From contig VWZW01004074.1 in NCBI GenBank assembly GCA_013397115.1, positions 1,007,920 through 1,071,919 on the forward strand: a stretch of DNA of 64,000 bases, read 5' to 3'. The position numbers were made by a program, and so were the translations under genes. Of this stretch, positions 1 through 12,808 are shown in pieces. Positions within the stretch are counted from its first letter, which is position 1; the number at the start of each line of letters is the position of its first letter. This DNA is from Edolisoma coerulescens. Its lineage: Eukaryota; Chordata; Aves; Passeriformes; Campephagidae. The notes below the pieces were generated by a model, which was given only the letters and a program-made list of their open reading frames with translations, was not told the DNA's origin and made no database searches.

Positions 1-882
1 GAAACTGGGTTCTAATGGCCATGCTTAATTTTTAAAAGGTTTACATTAATAAAATAATCAGAACATGTAAAGCAAACTGTCCCAGAAGCTCTTCCTGAAT
101 GTGAATGGCCAAGTGGTACAGCTCAGTGTTTCCTAGCTGCTCTTCAGTCAGCTTCTTGAGAAATGGTAATTGAGCAGGAAAGAATGCTGGAGGACTTAGC
201 ACTTCAGGGTCTCCTTTCATTCATCAAAGAGATGTATTTGCAAGCTTAATATAGTTTCACACATGCTGCCATCAGCAAAATCATTACTTTAAGAGGTTTC
301 CAAAGTTAGTTGGGAATTAAGAGAGGCATGATCTAAAACTCCAAAGACAATCATAAAAGACGTCAAAGATTTCCTTTGATCTCCTATTTGTTTTCAATAC
401 GTCCTTCAGTAAAGGTATGAATTGTTGACTAAAACCAGAACAAGGCGTAGTTTTCTGAAGCAGCATTCCATCAGTAAGAACCCTTGCCAGAACAAACCAT
501 CAGCTTTAGGAGTATGGGAGAAATCTTGTTCTGACACCAAAAAATGAAGTAGAGTTTTCAGCCAGAATTGAGTTTTGTTATATCGTTTCACTTATTTACA
601 ATTCTGCTTCTTCCTATTCCAGTCTTTGTACGTTTACCTAACAAGCACAGATTGTTCTCTTTATTGATCCTTGTATTTTTATCTCTGCTGATTACTACAT
701 GAGTTAATCAAGTAGCAGTTCCAAGCAGCTTATTCTTCAGAGCGGGCTAGCATGCTTTTGGGGCATTTCCTTGGTCCAGCTCAAGCTGTGGTGATTTCAT
801 GACATGGTGGGCTTTGGTCACACTGCTGGGGGTAATTTAGGATGTTAATATATAATGCCACATTTGTGGAGAAAAAACTTCA

Positions 883-1022
883 ACTTTCTCTTTGGAGATA
901 TTAAAAGCCCAACTGGATGACATTTTTCTGAGTAACCTGCTCTAACTGACTCTGGTTTCAACAAGAAGGGTTTGACTAGATAATCTCCAGAGGTCTCTTC
1001 CCACTGTAGCCATTCTGGGAAG
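883..1022 (+). repeat. CR1 LINE 3' fragment
   Basis: The stretch matches the 3' untranslated end of avian CR1. It has the segment TTGGAGATATTAAAAGCCCA, then the hallmark GACTAGATAATCTCCAGAGG and a tail resembling CCATTCTG. It is 5'-truncated, as is usual for CR1, and diverged enough to be old. The terminal octamer repeats are lost. Confidence 0.8.
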
Positions 1023-4000
1023 GAGATGGCATCAGGTAATAGAGGATATCTAATACTTTTCACTTGGGAATATGTGAAATAAGGAGGGATCCACAAGTAC
1101 TCCATGTATGATGTGTCTGCTCAAAGAGGTGCTCTTTAGGACTTATTTGCATTCTGACATTTCTGGGTTCTGACTCAGATTATATCCAGTCTTAGTTTCA
1201 GGCTTGAAAGTGGATTGATTGGAAGGTGTTTCACCACCATCCTCAATTGTGCAAGACATATTTCTGGGGATAAAGATGGATGATACTAGCAGGATGAAAG
1301 TTGGTGATGTCAGGGGGGAAGAAAAAGGACAAGAAAAATGAAGGATGACCTACTTCTCTACCATTCCTTGAAAGAAGGACCCTAGTGGTGTGATGGCCTC
1401 CATTGTGGTAATTAACTTGTAGCAACTACTAAGGGTTAAGATTTTAATAGGGATAAAGGATAGTTGTCCAAAGTAACCAATCACTTCAGCACAGTTTTAT
1501 CTACATAAGTAAAAATGGTAGTCATCAATTACAACAGATAGAATAAATTCTAAGGGTTAGCAGTTCTTTTGCTCTGAAATTATAGTTCCTGGCAACAGGA
1601 GGATGTTTTTTCATTATATACTGAGGAATGCTTAGGCAGACCTCCTGTAGTACTAGTACATAGCTGTCAGAGGGAGTGCAAGCAGATTTGGACCTTCAAA
1701 TGTGATGGGGCTCATCATTTCTATCCAGTCAAAAAGTAATTTAAACAGCACTTTGTCAGGCTAGAAATATAGCACTTAGGCAATGTCAGTTAAGACAGCA
1801 TGAAAATGTTTTGGATACATTGTACTTTACTCTTGGAGAAGGCAACACAGCATGGATATTTGGTGGGAAAGAACTACATGTTATATATTGATGCTAGCTG
1901 GTTAATTCTTTTTTTCCCCTTATCTTCCTATTCCATAGCTTGCCATACCTCAGTATTCAGTGTTGTTAGTTACATATGCTTAATTAAAAAAACAGTTTCT
2001 GATTTATTCTGAAATTAATGTTGCTCATCAGGCAGTTTGCTTCAGAGATTGTTGATGGATCAGCTATACTGTTTCTCAGTCAATGCCCAAAATTTACAGA
2101 GCTGTTTCTTTTGAATTTTTTGATTTTTTTAAAATTCCTGTTATATAATGCTAATTAAGGCTATTTTAAGTAATTTTGTGCCAAAAATGGAACAGACTAC
2201 ATGAAGTAGGATGAGACTATTTGGGAATTAAAAACACTTTTAGAAGTTGAAAAGCAAGACTGTATCAGGAAAGTCAGGTTGTAACAACAAATTAGTGGCT
2301 GTGCTCTTGGTGCTGTAGAGCAGCTTTGTGGAGTAATGCTAAGAGGCAAAATGTATATTTTAAAAATGTACGCTTTTGTACTTTTTCCTACTGAAAAAAG
2401 GCTTTGTATTCTCAACAAAGGATTTTATTTTGCAGGCTACACTCTTTAACAGTCTCTGTTCTCTGCTGCTTGAGGTTTCAGATTATCTTAAGAGCTGGTC
2501 ATCTTTGAAATCTGACCTGGCTAACCTTTTTCTGTAAAACGCAGTAGTACTAACCAATCAGGAAAAAAAAAGAGATGCTTTCAAAATTTGGCACTGTTGA
2601 TTGACAGTATTGATGTTGTATGAGTTTTGTAAGGATGGTGGAATAGCAAAATTATTTCTTGAATCCTACCAAGATGGCATTTTTCATGTAAATATTGGTC
2701 AAAATGTGTATAATAAATTAGCCACATTGCAGTCTCAGGGTCAAAAAAAAGCCCTGAAGGTTTCAGAAAGATTTCAGTCCTTTGCTTAACCATTTTTCAT
2801 ATACAGAAATTGTGGTGAATGTTCTTATTAAATACATTTGTGTTTTCATGTATTCTGCTGAACATGCTCAAATTATTGGATCAATGAATGTATGAATGAC
2901 CACTGATCCTGGATACTGTTCGGTTGCTGGTTTTATTACATGATAATGCTTCAAACCCAGCATAATTGTGAAAAACAGGTTACCAAAAAACCCAGAATGT
3001 ACTGAACTCTGCAGTCTGGGCTCATCAATTCTAGTCTCTGTATAATGTGCACAGCTGCTGTCAACAGAAGAGCACAGACACTTTCTGTTATACTATTAAG
3101 AGCATTTTTAATTAAGCCAAAATGTATGATTATACTTTTCAGTGTAGCATAGTTCCTTTACAGATGAATCAGAATTTGATATGATGGTTTCCTTAGGTGT
3201 TTGCTGAATACTCTGTTCTCTTGTGTTCTGTATTCACATCCTTTATTCACATTGTTTCAGAAGCATAACTGCATGCAGTCAAACATTCACACATGATGCA
3301 AGAATATTGCATCATAAACTTTGCTCACAGATATTCCCAATTAAATAAAAGAAGGGAAATCTGATGATTGTTTGCCTTTGGTGCATTTTTTTTCTCCTAC
3401 AAGTTTATTCTTAAGCAAAACAAAATAGTATCTGAAACGTCAATATGCTGCTTCTAGAATACTTGGGGAGAAGAAACCTTGAAATGTGTGATCTTTGGGA
3501 TCTGTTTGCAAATACAGTACTGCCTGACAGTTGTGTTCTCCTCTGTGGCCACTGTCCTAAATGGAGCTCAGGGAAAAGAGAGGGTTTATGTCACAGAAGA
3601 AGAGAGCAAGTAAGGTGATGCTTATGAGAGTGTACCTCTTTTTTTTCTTTACTCATGGCATTTGGTCCCAAGAGTAAGATTAGACTGTGACTGCCCTGCA
3701 TTACTGTCTTCTCTGCATTATTGTTTTACAGGGTTATCCCCCACCTCTCTTCTGGTCTGGATTGTTCCATACCTGACTATATCAGAAATGTTTACATTTA
3801 GTCATGCCCTCAAATTTTGCCAGAAGCTGATTAAAACATGAGGGAACCTTGAAGCTGTCATGTTTTTGTAGCTGCTTCCCAAATGAGATCAGGACAGGAA
3901 AGATGAACAGGACTATACATGCTTCCTTCATTTCCAACAGAAGAAACTCATGCAAGAAAATCTTGCATTTTGTGTCTGTTGTGTGGTGATAAACCTGAGT

Positions 4001-5436
4001 AGTGAAAATGAGTAATGGGTAACTGTTTCAGTGGTAATGGCAGTGCAACTGCATTGGACATTACTGGGCACATGTAACTGGAATCCTGCAGTACCATCTC
4101 ATTCTTATGTGTTCTTGATTTTTTAGCTATTAGTACTTAAAAGAAGTAGAGATCAGAAGGCTATACTTTTTAATCTTCAGTTTCTACTACTGGTGCCCAT
4201 AATGAAAAGATTCTTCTTTCTGAGGGGCCAAAATCCAAAACTTCCTTTGAAAACAATGTGAACGAGAGGTAATTTATCTTTCTCTTGAAATATGATCATG
4301 TGTCTAGATTTTGTATTACATTGTAAAGAGTACTTCTAAGATGTATGTGTGTTCATAGGTTTTTATATGTTTGAAAATCTGGGGGGTATTGATAGCTGCT
4401 GTATTACCCAATTTCATTATTGTACCTCTTTGTCAAAGAGTAGAGGGATCAAGCAAAATGAAGAGTGTTAATATACAGTTATCTAATGTCTGTGCTTTCA
4501 GCATATGTCACCACCTCTCTCCAGACAGCAGTTTGGGTTTAGGTGAGGTGAATCATGAGACAGAAAGTGCAGGAGTCAGCAGAAGGGCAGGTGATACAAC
4601 TTCAAGGTGGAAGGATGTTCAGGGTGTAGAATCTTATCCTGTAGGAAGATTTTTCTCTGTGAAGAAGAGCTGTAGTGGTGAAAGAGCTTTTCAGCTGTGT
4701 GTGGCCAAGACAGAAAATTTAATCTTCTTGAAGCGATACAGGCTGAGAGGAGCTTCTGTTGTATCTGCAACCATAGCAAATGTTGGGCATCTTTGATGTT
4801 GGTCCTGAGTGTTGTAGGAGCATATGCCCCTGCAGCACTGAGGGAGGAATGCTGGCACTACTTTCTTGCTCTGTAGTAGCCTCAGTTCATACCTCGAAGG
4901 CCTGGGGCATGGGCTGATGTTTAGTGTTATTTTAGGCCATCAGAAGATGAGTATTGACTGTCCTTTCTTGGCACTGTTCTTCAGGTTGCTCCTTTCAGCT
5001 ATTGTACTGTACTGTTATTTTCTAAAGCACCTCTCCTAAGCCTTGATCCCAAGTGTGTTGCATCAGCATGCTTCGTTCTTATCAGCCATTTGGGCTGAAA
5101 AAACTTTTTCTTTATAACTCAAAAAATATTAGTTAAGGAAAGACTGTGTGTCTTTGTGTAGTATGTAGACATCTCTCTGTCTATCTATGTAAATGTGCAC
5201 TGTTTGTATGTGATCACACAGCTCCACTAAGCGTAGCAGAGATCTTATTTTATTTTTTTATGGTAAAAAGGATCAGATTTCAGAAAAACATGTTTCTGGG
5301 TACCAGTTTGTTCAGTCCTTGTTTTTCTGATTAACGTTCCTTAAATTTGCAGTGCTGATGCCAGATTCAGCATTTTAATGTTAATATAAAGCACCCCTAA
5401 CTAAAAACATGTATTTGTTAATATGGCATGAATTAT

Positions 5437-6345
5437 TCATAGAATCATAGACTATGCTGAGTTGGAAGGGACCCATGAGGGTCATCGAGTCCAACTCCTG
5501 GCACAGGATACCCCAGGAATCACACCATGTGCCTGAGAGCATTGTCCAAATGCTTCTTGAACCCAGACAGGTTTGGTCCTGTGACCACTTTCCTGGTGAT
5601 CCTGTTCTAGTGCCCAACCAGCCTCTGTGTGAAAAACCTTTTCCAGATATCCAGCCTAAACCTACCCCAATTCAACTTCAGGCCATTCCCTCAGGTCCTG
5701 TCACTGGTCCCAAGAATGAAGTGTCTGCCCCTCCTCTTCCCCTCATAAGAAAATGGTAGACTGCAATGAGGTCTCCCCTCAGTCTCCTCCAGGCTGAACA
5801 GACCAAGTGACCTCAACTGCTCCTCATACAGCTTCCCCTCCAGACCCTTCACCATCCTTGTGGCTCTCCTTTGGACGGTCTCTAATAGCTCAATGTCTTT
5901 TTTAAACTGTGGTGGCCAAAACTGCCCCCAGCACTCAAGGTGAGGCCGCCCCAGTGCAGAGCAGAGCGGGACAATCCCCTCCCTTGCCTATTTGGTGATG
6001 CTGTCCCTGATGCCCCCAGGACACGCTTGGCCCTCCTGGCTGCCAGGGCACTGCTGACTCATGTTCAACTTGACATCAACCAGGACCCCCAGATCCCTTT
6101 CCATGGGGCTGCTCTCCAGCCTCTCATTCTCCAGCCTATACACAGAACCAGAGTTGCCCCATCCCAGGTGCAGAATCTGGCACTTCCCCTTGCTAATCTT
6201 CGTACAGTTGGTGATTGCCCATCTCTCTGATTTGTCGAGGTCTCTCTAAAGGTCCTCCCAATTTAGTATGGTCGGCAAACTTACTTCATATTCCTTCAAG
6301 TCTTGCATCCAGGACTGGGCTGAGGATGGAACCCTGCGGAACCCC
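5437..6345 (-). repeat. CR1 LINE, about 0.9 kb, minus strand
   Basis: This is the longest uninterrupted CR1 in the window. At its 3' end (left) it shows the degenerate octamer TCATAGAATCATAGA followed by GTTGGAAGGGACC and GAGTCCAACTCCTGGCACAG. The body continues through the end of the reverse-transcriptase ORF, reading in reverse, to about 6345 (near GGAACCCTGCGGAACCCC), where the match fades. It is 5'-truncated and no intact ORF2 remains. Open frames of 60-100 codons on either strand here come from the repeat. Confidence 0.92.
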
Positions 6346-7049
6346 AGTATTATTAGCTGTATTATTTCAGTAAGTGTCATAAGACGTGGCAGAGAGCAAC
6401 CCAACTTTTGTGCAGGTGTCCTTAGAAGTGCAAGTGGCAATCACTAAGACCCCTCTACTTAACAATGACTGTTTACACCATAAGAAGAAATTCACTCTTA
6501 TAATTATATTCAGAATTACAGAAAGCTGTTGCTGCTGTAGATTATTTGATCTCTCTGGGGAAACTTCCATCAAACATAACAGCCTACATTTTTACTTTGT
6601 TAATTATAAAGCTGTGAACAAGAAAATGCAAGACAATCTCTACTATTCTTAGTGTAATAGTAGCTTCCTAAAATATTACTGCCTTTATGAGTCCCAGTGG
6701 AGGATCTTTCTTCGTGTGGAAAAAACCCAATACCGTCCTCTTGCATAAATGAGGAAATACATTCCAGATGTATTAAGCAAATAATCAACACATATTTATC
6801 ATGGTCTCTTATAAATCCACGGACTTAGGTTATCTGCAGGTTTGCTTGTGTTTTTTTCTCCATCTCACCCATCCAAAACAGATGATGTTTATTCTTTTGA
6901 AACTTTAGTTTGTGCCTATTTTGCGAGGAAGGATGGATTAAAAATATTTTCGTCTCTTCTTTGTGCTGATATGGAAGAGCAGTTGAGAACTGTGTAGAGT
7001 AATGCTTTGCTTTTGACTGCTATTGAGGTCTTTCATAAAGATACCCATA

Positions 7050-7147
7050 ATGATCCTCAAAACCCAGCTGGACCCGGTTCTGGACAGGCAGCTCTAGGTG
7101 GCCAAGCTTGAACAAGGGCCATTGAACTAGATGATCTCAAGAGGTTC
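7050..7147 (+). repeat. Short CR1 3' fragment
   Basis: About 100 bp resemble the CR1 3' region: CAAAACCCAGCTGGACC, then CTCTAGGTGGCCAAGCTTGA and GAACTAGATGATCTCAAGAG. The terminal repeat is missing. Confidence 0.75.
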
Positions 7148-8913
7148 TTCAGAGAATTCTTTCCTTTGGTGCTTTGGTATTTGTATGTTGCACTGTAATC
7201 AGCTCTGCTGTTGAGTGTGATAATTATAAATCATTATGGTCCTACTTCTGCAAGGTCTCTGCAGTTACACCCTTCTCAGTTTCACTGATGCCTAGTTGCT
7301 GGGCACTTCTAGTTGCAGGACTGAAGCTGAGCTAATGTCCAAAAGTAAACATTTGCTGAATTTTGAAACCATCAGGCTTATGAAACGAGAGCTGCTATGA
7401 TGTGCAGCTGCCTTTTGTTGTGTCCGTGCTCCCCCAAAAGCACACCTGGTGGAAGACACTTTATTGAACAGTAAAATCAAATCTTGCAAAATTAGAACCA
7501 AGATAGCTGTGTGTGCAGAGTGTTTACTGTTGGCTTCAGAAGTACCCCCAGCACCATTGTACTCTGAATTCATCAACGAACCCTTGTTGTCATTCAGCTG
7601 AACTTTAAGGTTAGAAGGCCGAAGAAAACTTCTTGCAAAATAAAAATTGATTAGTAATGATTTTGTGTATATATCTGGAGGATGTGCAATAGTAACTCAG
7701 TCCTCTGAAGCTTGTAAGTGATTTCTGGATGGTCACTGAGCACCAGATGGATTTGGCTGCTATTGTTGAAATAATCCGACCTGGCTTTTTTTTGACAAGC
7801 ACCATTTAACAAACTGAGTGATGGCCTTGTGCCTTTATTTCACCAGTGAAACCTACACTTATGCTACCTTAAGAGACCAGTGTAAGCTTTTGGGATACTT
7901 ATAAATCTTTATTGATGATTTACACTTGTCTTACTTTTTATTATTGAATCAAATTTATAGAGGTGTTAAAGCAAGTGTATCAACCACGGCAAATACGTAG
8001 AAGAGCCCCATAGTGATATTGAGGACCCAAGTGTATGTTTCTTGGCTCAGTCAAAGAGTATCAAAGTTGATATTATCAGCAGTCTTCCTACAATGTAATA
8101 CCTTTTTTCCTCTAATCACCTCCCAGTACTGTGTTCCTTTTTGTCACATGTGGGCAAGCCAGAGTAACTTTACAACGTGGGTGAAAACATCTGTTCTTAT
8201 CAGTGGTGGCTGTGAGGAGTGAGAGGTGTTTTGCATGTAGGTTTTTGTCTACATTTCACTCTGGTACTCTTTTGGTTTTTCTGGCAGTCTACATGATCAT
8301 AGAATGAAGAGCAATTTAAGGGCAGACAACAGTACATCTTCATAACTAGTTGTGTGCATTGCTAGAAGTGCAGTTGTGCAAATCCACCTTCCTTTCTTAC
8401 TTTAACTATGTGGATTCAAAGGGAGGAGAGATTGATAAAGGTAGACACTGCAGTTTTCCTATCATAGCACATCTGCGTGACTGTGAATTTTGAGGTCAAA
8501 AATCTGTGAGGATCAGTACACAATTGTGATTCTGTGATAATAGCTGGCAGGTTTGCCAGTTTAAGCTGGTTCAATAAAGCTGATGTAGTGATTAGTTTAT
8601 CTTGAGATTAGTGGTAGGAGCAGAAGACTGGGGAATAGCAGACCAGGTTTTGGGTCACTGGAAGAGGCAGGTGTGTTCTGCAGCCTTGGCAGATGAGTAA
8701 ATCCTCAATATGTGTTGGCCACAGACTAGCTGCAGCAGATCTGGCTAGTGTACCTCGGCAAGAAAGAAGTGGGATAAATTGTTCTTTCTGGAGCTTCTTG
8801 TTGACCTGACTAGGAAGCTGAATTAGCTTATTCAGGAGGTGGCCTGGATACCTTTAGCCTTTGTGCATCACAGAGACAACCTTGCAGTATCTATCAGCAG
8901 GGCAGGGAGAGGA

Positions 8914-8944
8914 AACGGCCGAAAGGCCGTTCATCCGAAAGGAT
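8914..8944. repeat. Two tandem hairpins, each with a GAAA loop
   Basis: AACGGCC-GAAA-GGCCGTT (8914-8931) forms a 7-bp stem with a GNRA-type tetraloop. After one base, ATCC-GAAA-GGAT (8933-8944) forms a second stem with the same loop. The site is CpG-rich for this AT-rich intron. I know of no RNA family that it matches. Confidence 0.75.
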
Positions 8945-11900
8945 TGTCTGAATGTACTGTAAATTTTGACTAAAGCTAAAACAAGGCATGAACATTGTGA
9001 CCAGTGATTTTACTGAGTTCAGCTTCCTTTCTGTGCTGTTATTAGGTCGATGTCATCTGTGCAGAACTGCATCATGGCTGGACTCTGTTGAGAAGTTGGA
9101 GAGGGACAAAGCGCAGATGCTGGTCCAAACTTTCTTTCGTCTCCTCATGTTGGGGAAAGGTGTTGGTGCTGGCCTGGTTTTGCTCTTCTTGGTTTGCTCT
9201 ATGTGTTTACAACCTTTGAATTGTTTTGATTTCTTTAAGGGTGAAATTTCCCAAAGTCATTCATAGGGCTTCTAATAAAAATTACAGCTCTTTGTCTGTC
9301 CTGACTTTCTGGTGTTTTTTGTGAATCTGAAATAAGGTGAATTTCATCTGAAGTGTTGTTACAGGGCGGTGTTGGATAGCTTAACTGGTTCTGCAGTCAG
9401 TAAATGTTTATATGCAGAACTGTGGAAACATAGTATTTCTGATTCTTGTCCTACTTATGCTGCAGGAAACTAGGAACAGTAGCAGTGAAGCCAATGGTAT
9501 ATTTTGAAATAAATAAGAACTGGGCTGATTTTTTTTTCTTTTGCCATTTGACTAGTGACAGCTTAGATCTCATCTGGTCTGAATTGGCACAGCTTCACTG
9601 TTGTTGGAGGAGCTTTTATACTAATTCACACCAGCTGAGCTTGTTATGCTGTCCAGTCTGTGCAAATGTGGGGTGGTGTTTTTTCCCCTTTTTACCTCTC
9701 CTTCTGCTTTCCATCTTGTGCTCTTGTGCTTGGGGATCTTTTGTTCTGCTCTTCATGCATGTTCCTGTTCTGGCCAATTGACTGCACATAAACTGCAAGC
9801 CTGTTTCAGGGTAGAGGTTCTTTGCATGAATCCATAAGCTTATTTATTTTGATTCTAGGTTGCATAGATATATAGAGGATTTATTTTAAATCCAAAATGA
9901 GGATTTATACTTTTCTATAGCTTTTTTTTTACCTATGAAAAACACATACTAGTTTTAATAGCTGAATACATTTCTGCATAGGCAAGCTCTATTTATTTAA
10001 TTTGATTTTTAAGAAGTCAAAATGAATACATACTGAAATCTGCTGCTAGTGGTGATTCTTTCTTGGAGTTTGGCAGAAGAGCTTATGCTTCTATTGTGAC
10101 AACAAAAAGTAGGAAGGATTTATATCTATCTAAGGATTGCTATGCCTTAGAGCCTATCCCATCTTACCTGACTTGGGGGAATTACATATGTTTTGTAGAA
10201 AGAAAGCTTATGCTAACATATATGCAAACTTCGTGTGATAATTATCCAAGGACACTTTGATTGATCTGATGTATTCTAAAGGCTGATGACATTTTAAATT
10301 GTTCAGGAAAGCAGGCAGTCATGATGAAAACAGTGCTCAGAAGCTAAAAACCTCTTATAATTACATGCAACTCATGTGCAATACATCTTAGACACTGACA
10401 AGTAAAATGAAATTGTGATCATTCCGTTGTGTTTATAATAATTTAATCCTAAGTCATGTCTGTGCAACTGTAAGAATTTTATAGGATTTTGTGGTTTGAA
10501 TTCTTAGAGGTGTATGCATATTTTAAAAGAATGTTAATGAAAAAGAGATGGTGAAAGGAAGGTTATCAAGTTCTGTGCTCCAGCTGAGAAGTGCTCCATC
10601 TCACTGTTCTGTCTCATGGCCAGTAGTATTTGTATCAGAGAAACACAAGGGGAAAACCTACAGTAGAGAAATGTGGTAACCAAATATTCCGTATCTTTCT
10701 TTCTAGCTGGGAATGCTTAGCAGTTTGCTGATAAGGCAAAACCTGATGATGCTTATTGTCCCTCACAGACAGTATACTGCACACTTGCAATCACATGTTT
10801 TATTAAGTGTAGCTTTTCAATAGATGTGTAATCTTGAGATTTAATAAATAAGTTTATAGTCTCTTCTGATAAAATGGACTGTTTAAGAATTTTAAATGCA
10901 AATCTTGGATTCTTGCTTGTTTTCAGTTTGTCAGAACAAATTCCTCAAAAACAGTGTTAGTAGGTTATTGATTAGATGAAGTAATTTAAAACTGTATAAT
11001 TAAGATTCTGTTAACGCAGCATCACCATGTGGAATTTAATATATTTGGAAGTTCAAAGGCTTCACAAAGTCGGTGCAGAGTACAGAAACCTTTGTTGAAG
11101 TGTATTTTTATGATTCTGACATCAACTCTAGAAATGAATAATTCTGAACTCTGTTGTTCACTTAGTTAATTGATCACTTGATTTCTTTGAGGAAATGACT
11201 AGTATACTTCAAATTTCATCATTTATAAGACAGGGTTAATTGTAGCACTTCCCTAAGGCTTGATGTTTGCAAGAAGACATAAAGAACTGTGTTACAAAAA
11301 TTCTTCATAAACGTTAGTCTCTCAGCTGTGTCTGGTTCTTGTCCCCCACTCTGCACTGCTCCATCACTGCTGGAAAATTATTATCTTTTATTGTTTAATT
11401 CCCTTTGGGTTTGAGATAAGCCAGATGGTGAGGTTGCCTTCCAGGGGAGTTTTCTGCTTTGCATTATCAATTTTCCAATCCCTTACTAGTAATGGAGGAG
11501 TTGCAGCATGTAATCCCCTTTGGTCTAGATGGTTTTATGTACCTGCGTGTTGATTTGATAATTTCTATTATTTTGTGTATTTAATTTCAATTAAATTTTT
11601 TTTGTTTTCATCAGGATCTACTTGGTTTGAGTGATTTATATCAGGATTATGGTAGGAAGTATTGTATTCTTGGCACAGGTTTCTGCTTTCCAGAATATTA
11701 AAGTAAAATCTAAATAATTATTTCTAAAGATCTAAAGAAACAAGGCAAAAAATACTGTTAAACATTGTTTTCAGGGACTGCATAGATTTTATAGGATGTG
11801 TGGCTCAGCAGTTTACCATGTTAGCTGATCCTTTGCAAAATTCAGTGTCTTGTGTAATTGAACACATGGTATCTTTAGTGACTTGTAGGAACCCCTAAAA

Positions 11901-12696
11901 TCTTGTTGACTGTAAGGATACCACTGCAATATTCTGCAATAAAGGAGTGTGTGAGTCCATGTGTGGAGTTTTGTTTTCAATTAAAGAAAAAAACCCTGTT
12001 GAATAGTGGGTTCTAACTTTAAGAGTTCTTTGAATGTATCATAAATTATTAGACAGTTTGGCTAAATGGATGGCAGGAACTTGTTAAGTCTCACAATCCA
12101 CAGAAACCCAGGAATGGGCACCCAAAATCAGACAGCTTCTCTTAAAGGAGATTTTGCAGCCCTTCTCTTTCTCATCTGTGAAATGGTACCATAATCCCAA
12201 GAGCTGTGTTAAATATTAACTTGTTTGTCCACTTTGCCTTGAAATGATGAGGTGCTCCATAAATAACAAGTGACATTTATAGAAGTTCTTCTGATTGCAG
12301 TTTCATGAGGAAGGTAAGCCAAAGATGCTGCCTAAAGGAAGTTGCCATATAAAAAGCCAAAATAATGTGCTTAACCATTCACTGCAGAAAGAATTGACAG
12401 GGGGTTTGCATGTAAATGACCTCCAGGTGTGTTAGTTTAAAATGTAATCTGTTGAGAAAGAAAATCACACTGCCATGTTTTGCCTCCTTTTTTCTTTTTT
12501 TTTGGCAATGTTATGATACAGTCTTCCAGGCTCCTTTTATTTTGAAGCCCACTGGAATCATGTGTAATTTCTGTGTATGAAGTTTTCTGTTGAGGTTATT
12601 ACTTTGGGCTTTCTCCTAGCTGAAAATTCCTCCTTAGCAAAGATAGAACATGATTTTTCTATAAAGAATTACGAGCACACACACACAAAGCCATCG

Positions 12697-12808
12697 TCAC
12701 AGAACCATGTATGTCTGAGGGGACCTCCTAAGCTCTGTGGTCCAGCCCCCTGCTCAGCACAAATCTAGACAGAAGTTTGCCCTGGGCTTTGTTCAGTCAT
12801 GTTTTAAA
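12697..12808 (-). repeat. Degraded CR1 3' end, minus strand
   Basis: The sequence begins TCACAGAACCATG and has the CR1 landmarks GGGGACCTCCTAAGCTCT, GGTCCAGCCCCCTGCTCAGC and GCCCTGGGCTTTGTTCAGTC. The match fades near 12808. It looks like a CR1-Y-like subfamily, though the subfamily is uncertain. Confidence 0.75.

Noticed and set aside
4371..4796. 141-codon plus-strand open frame
   Set aside because: No recognised domain, no splice or promoter context and no supporting features. Expected by chance in 64 kb of intron.
8289..8320. Possible CR1 3' end (GATCATAGAATGAAG)
   Set aside because: Only the first dozen bases resemble the CR1 terminus; the following sequence does not match.
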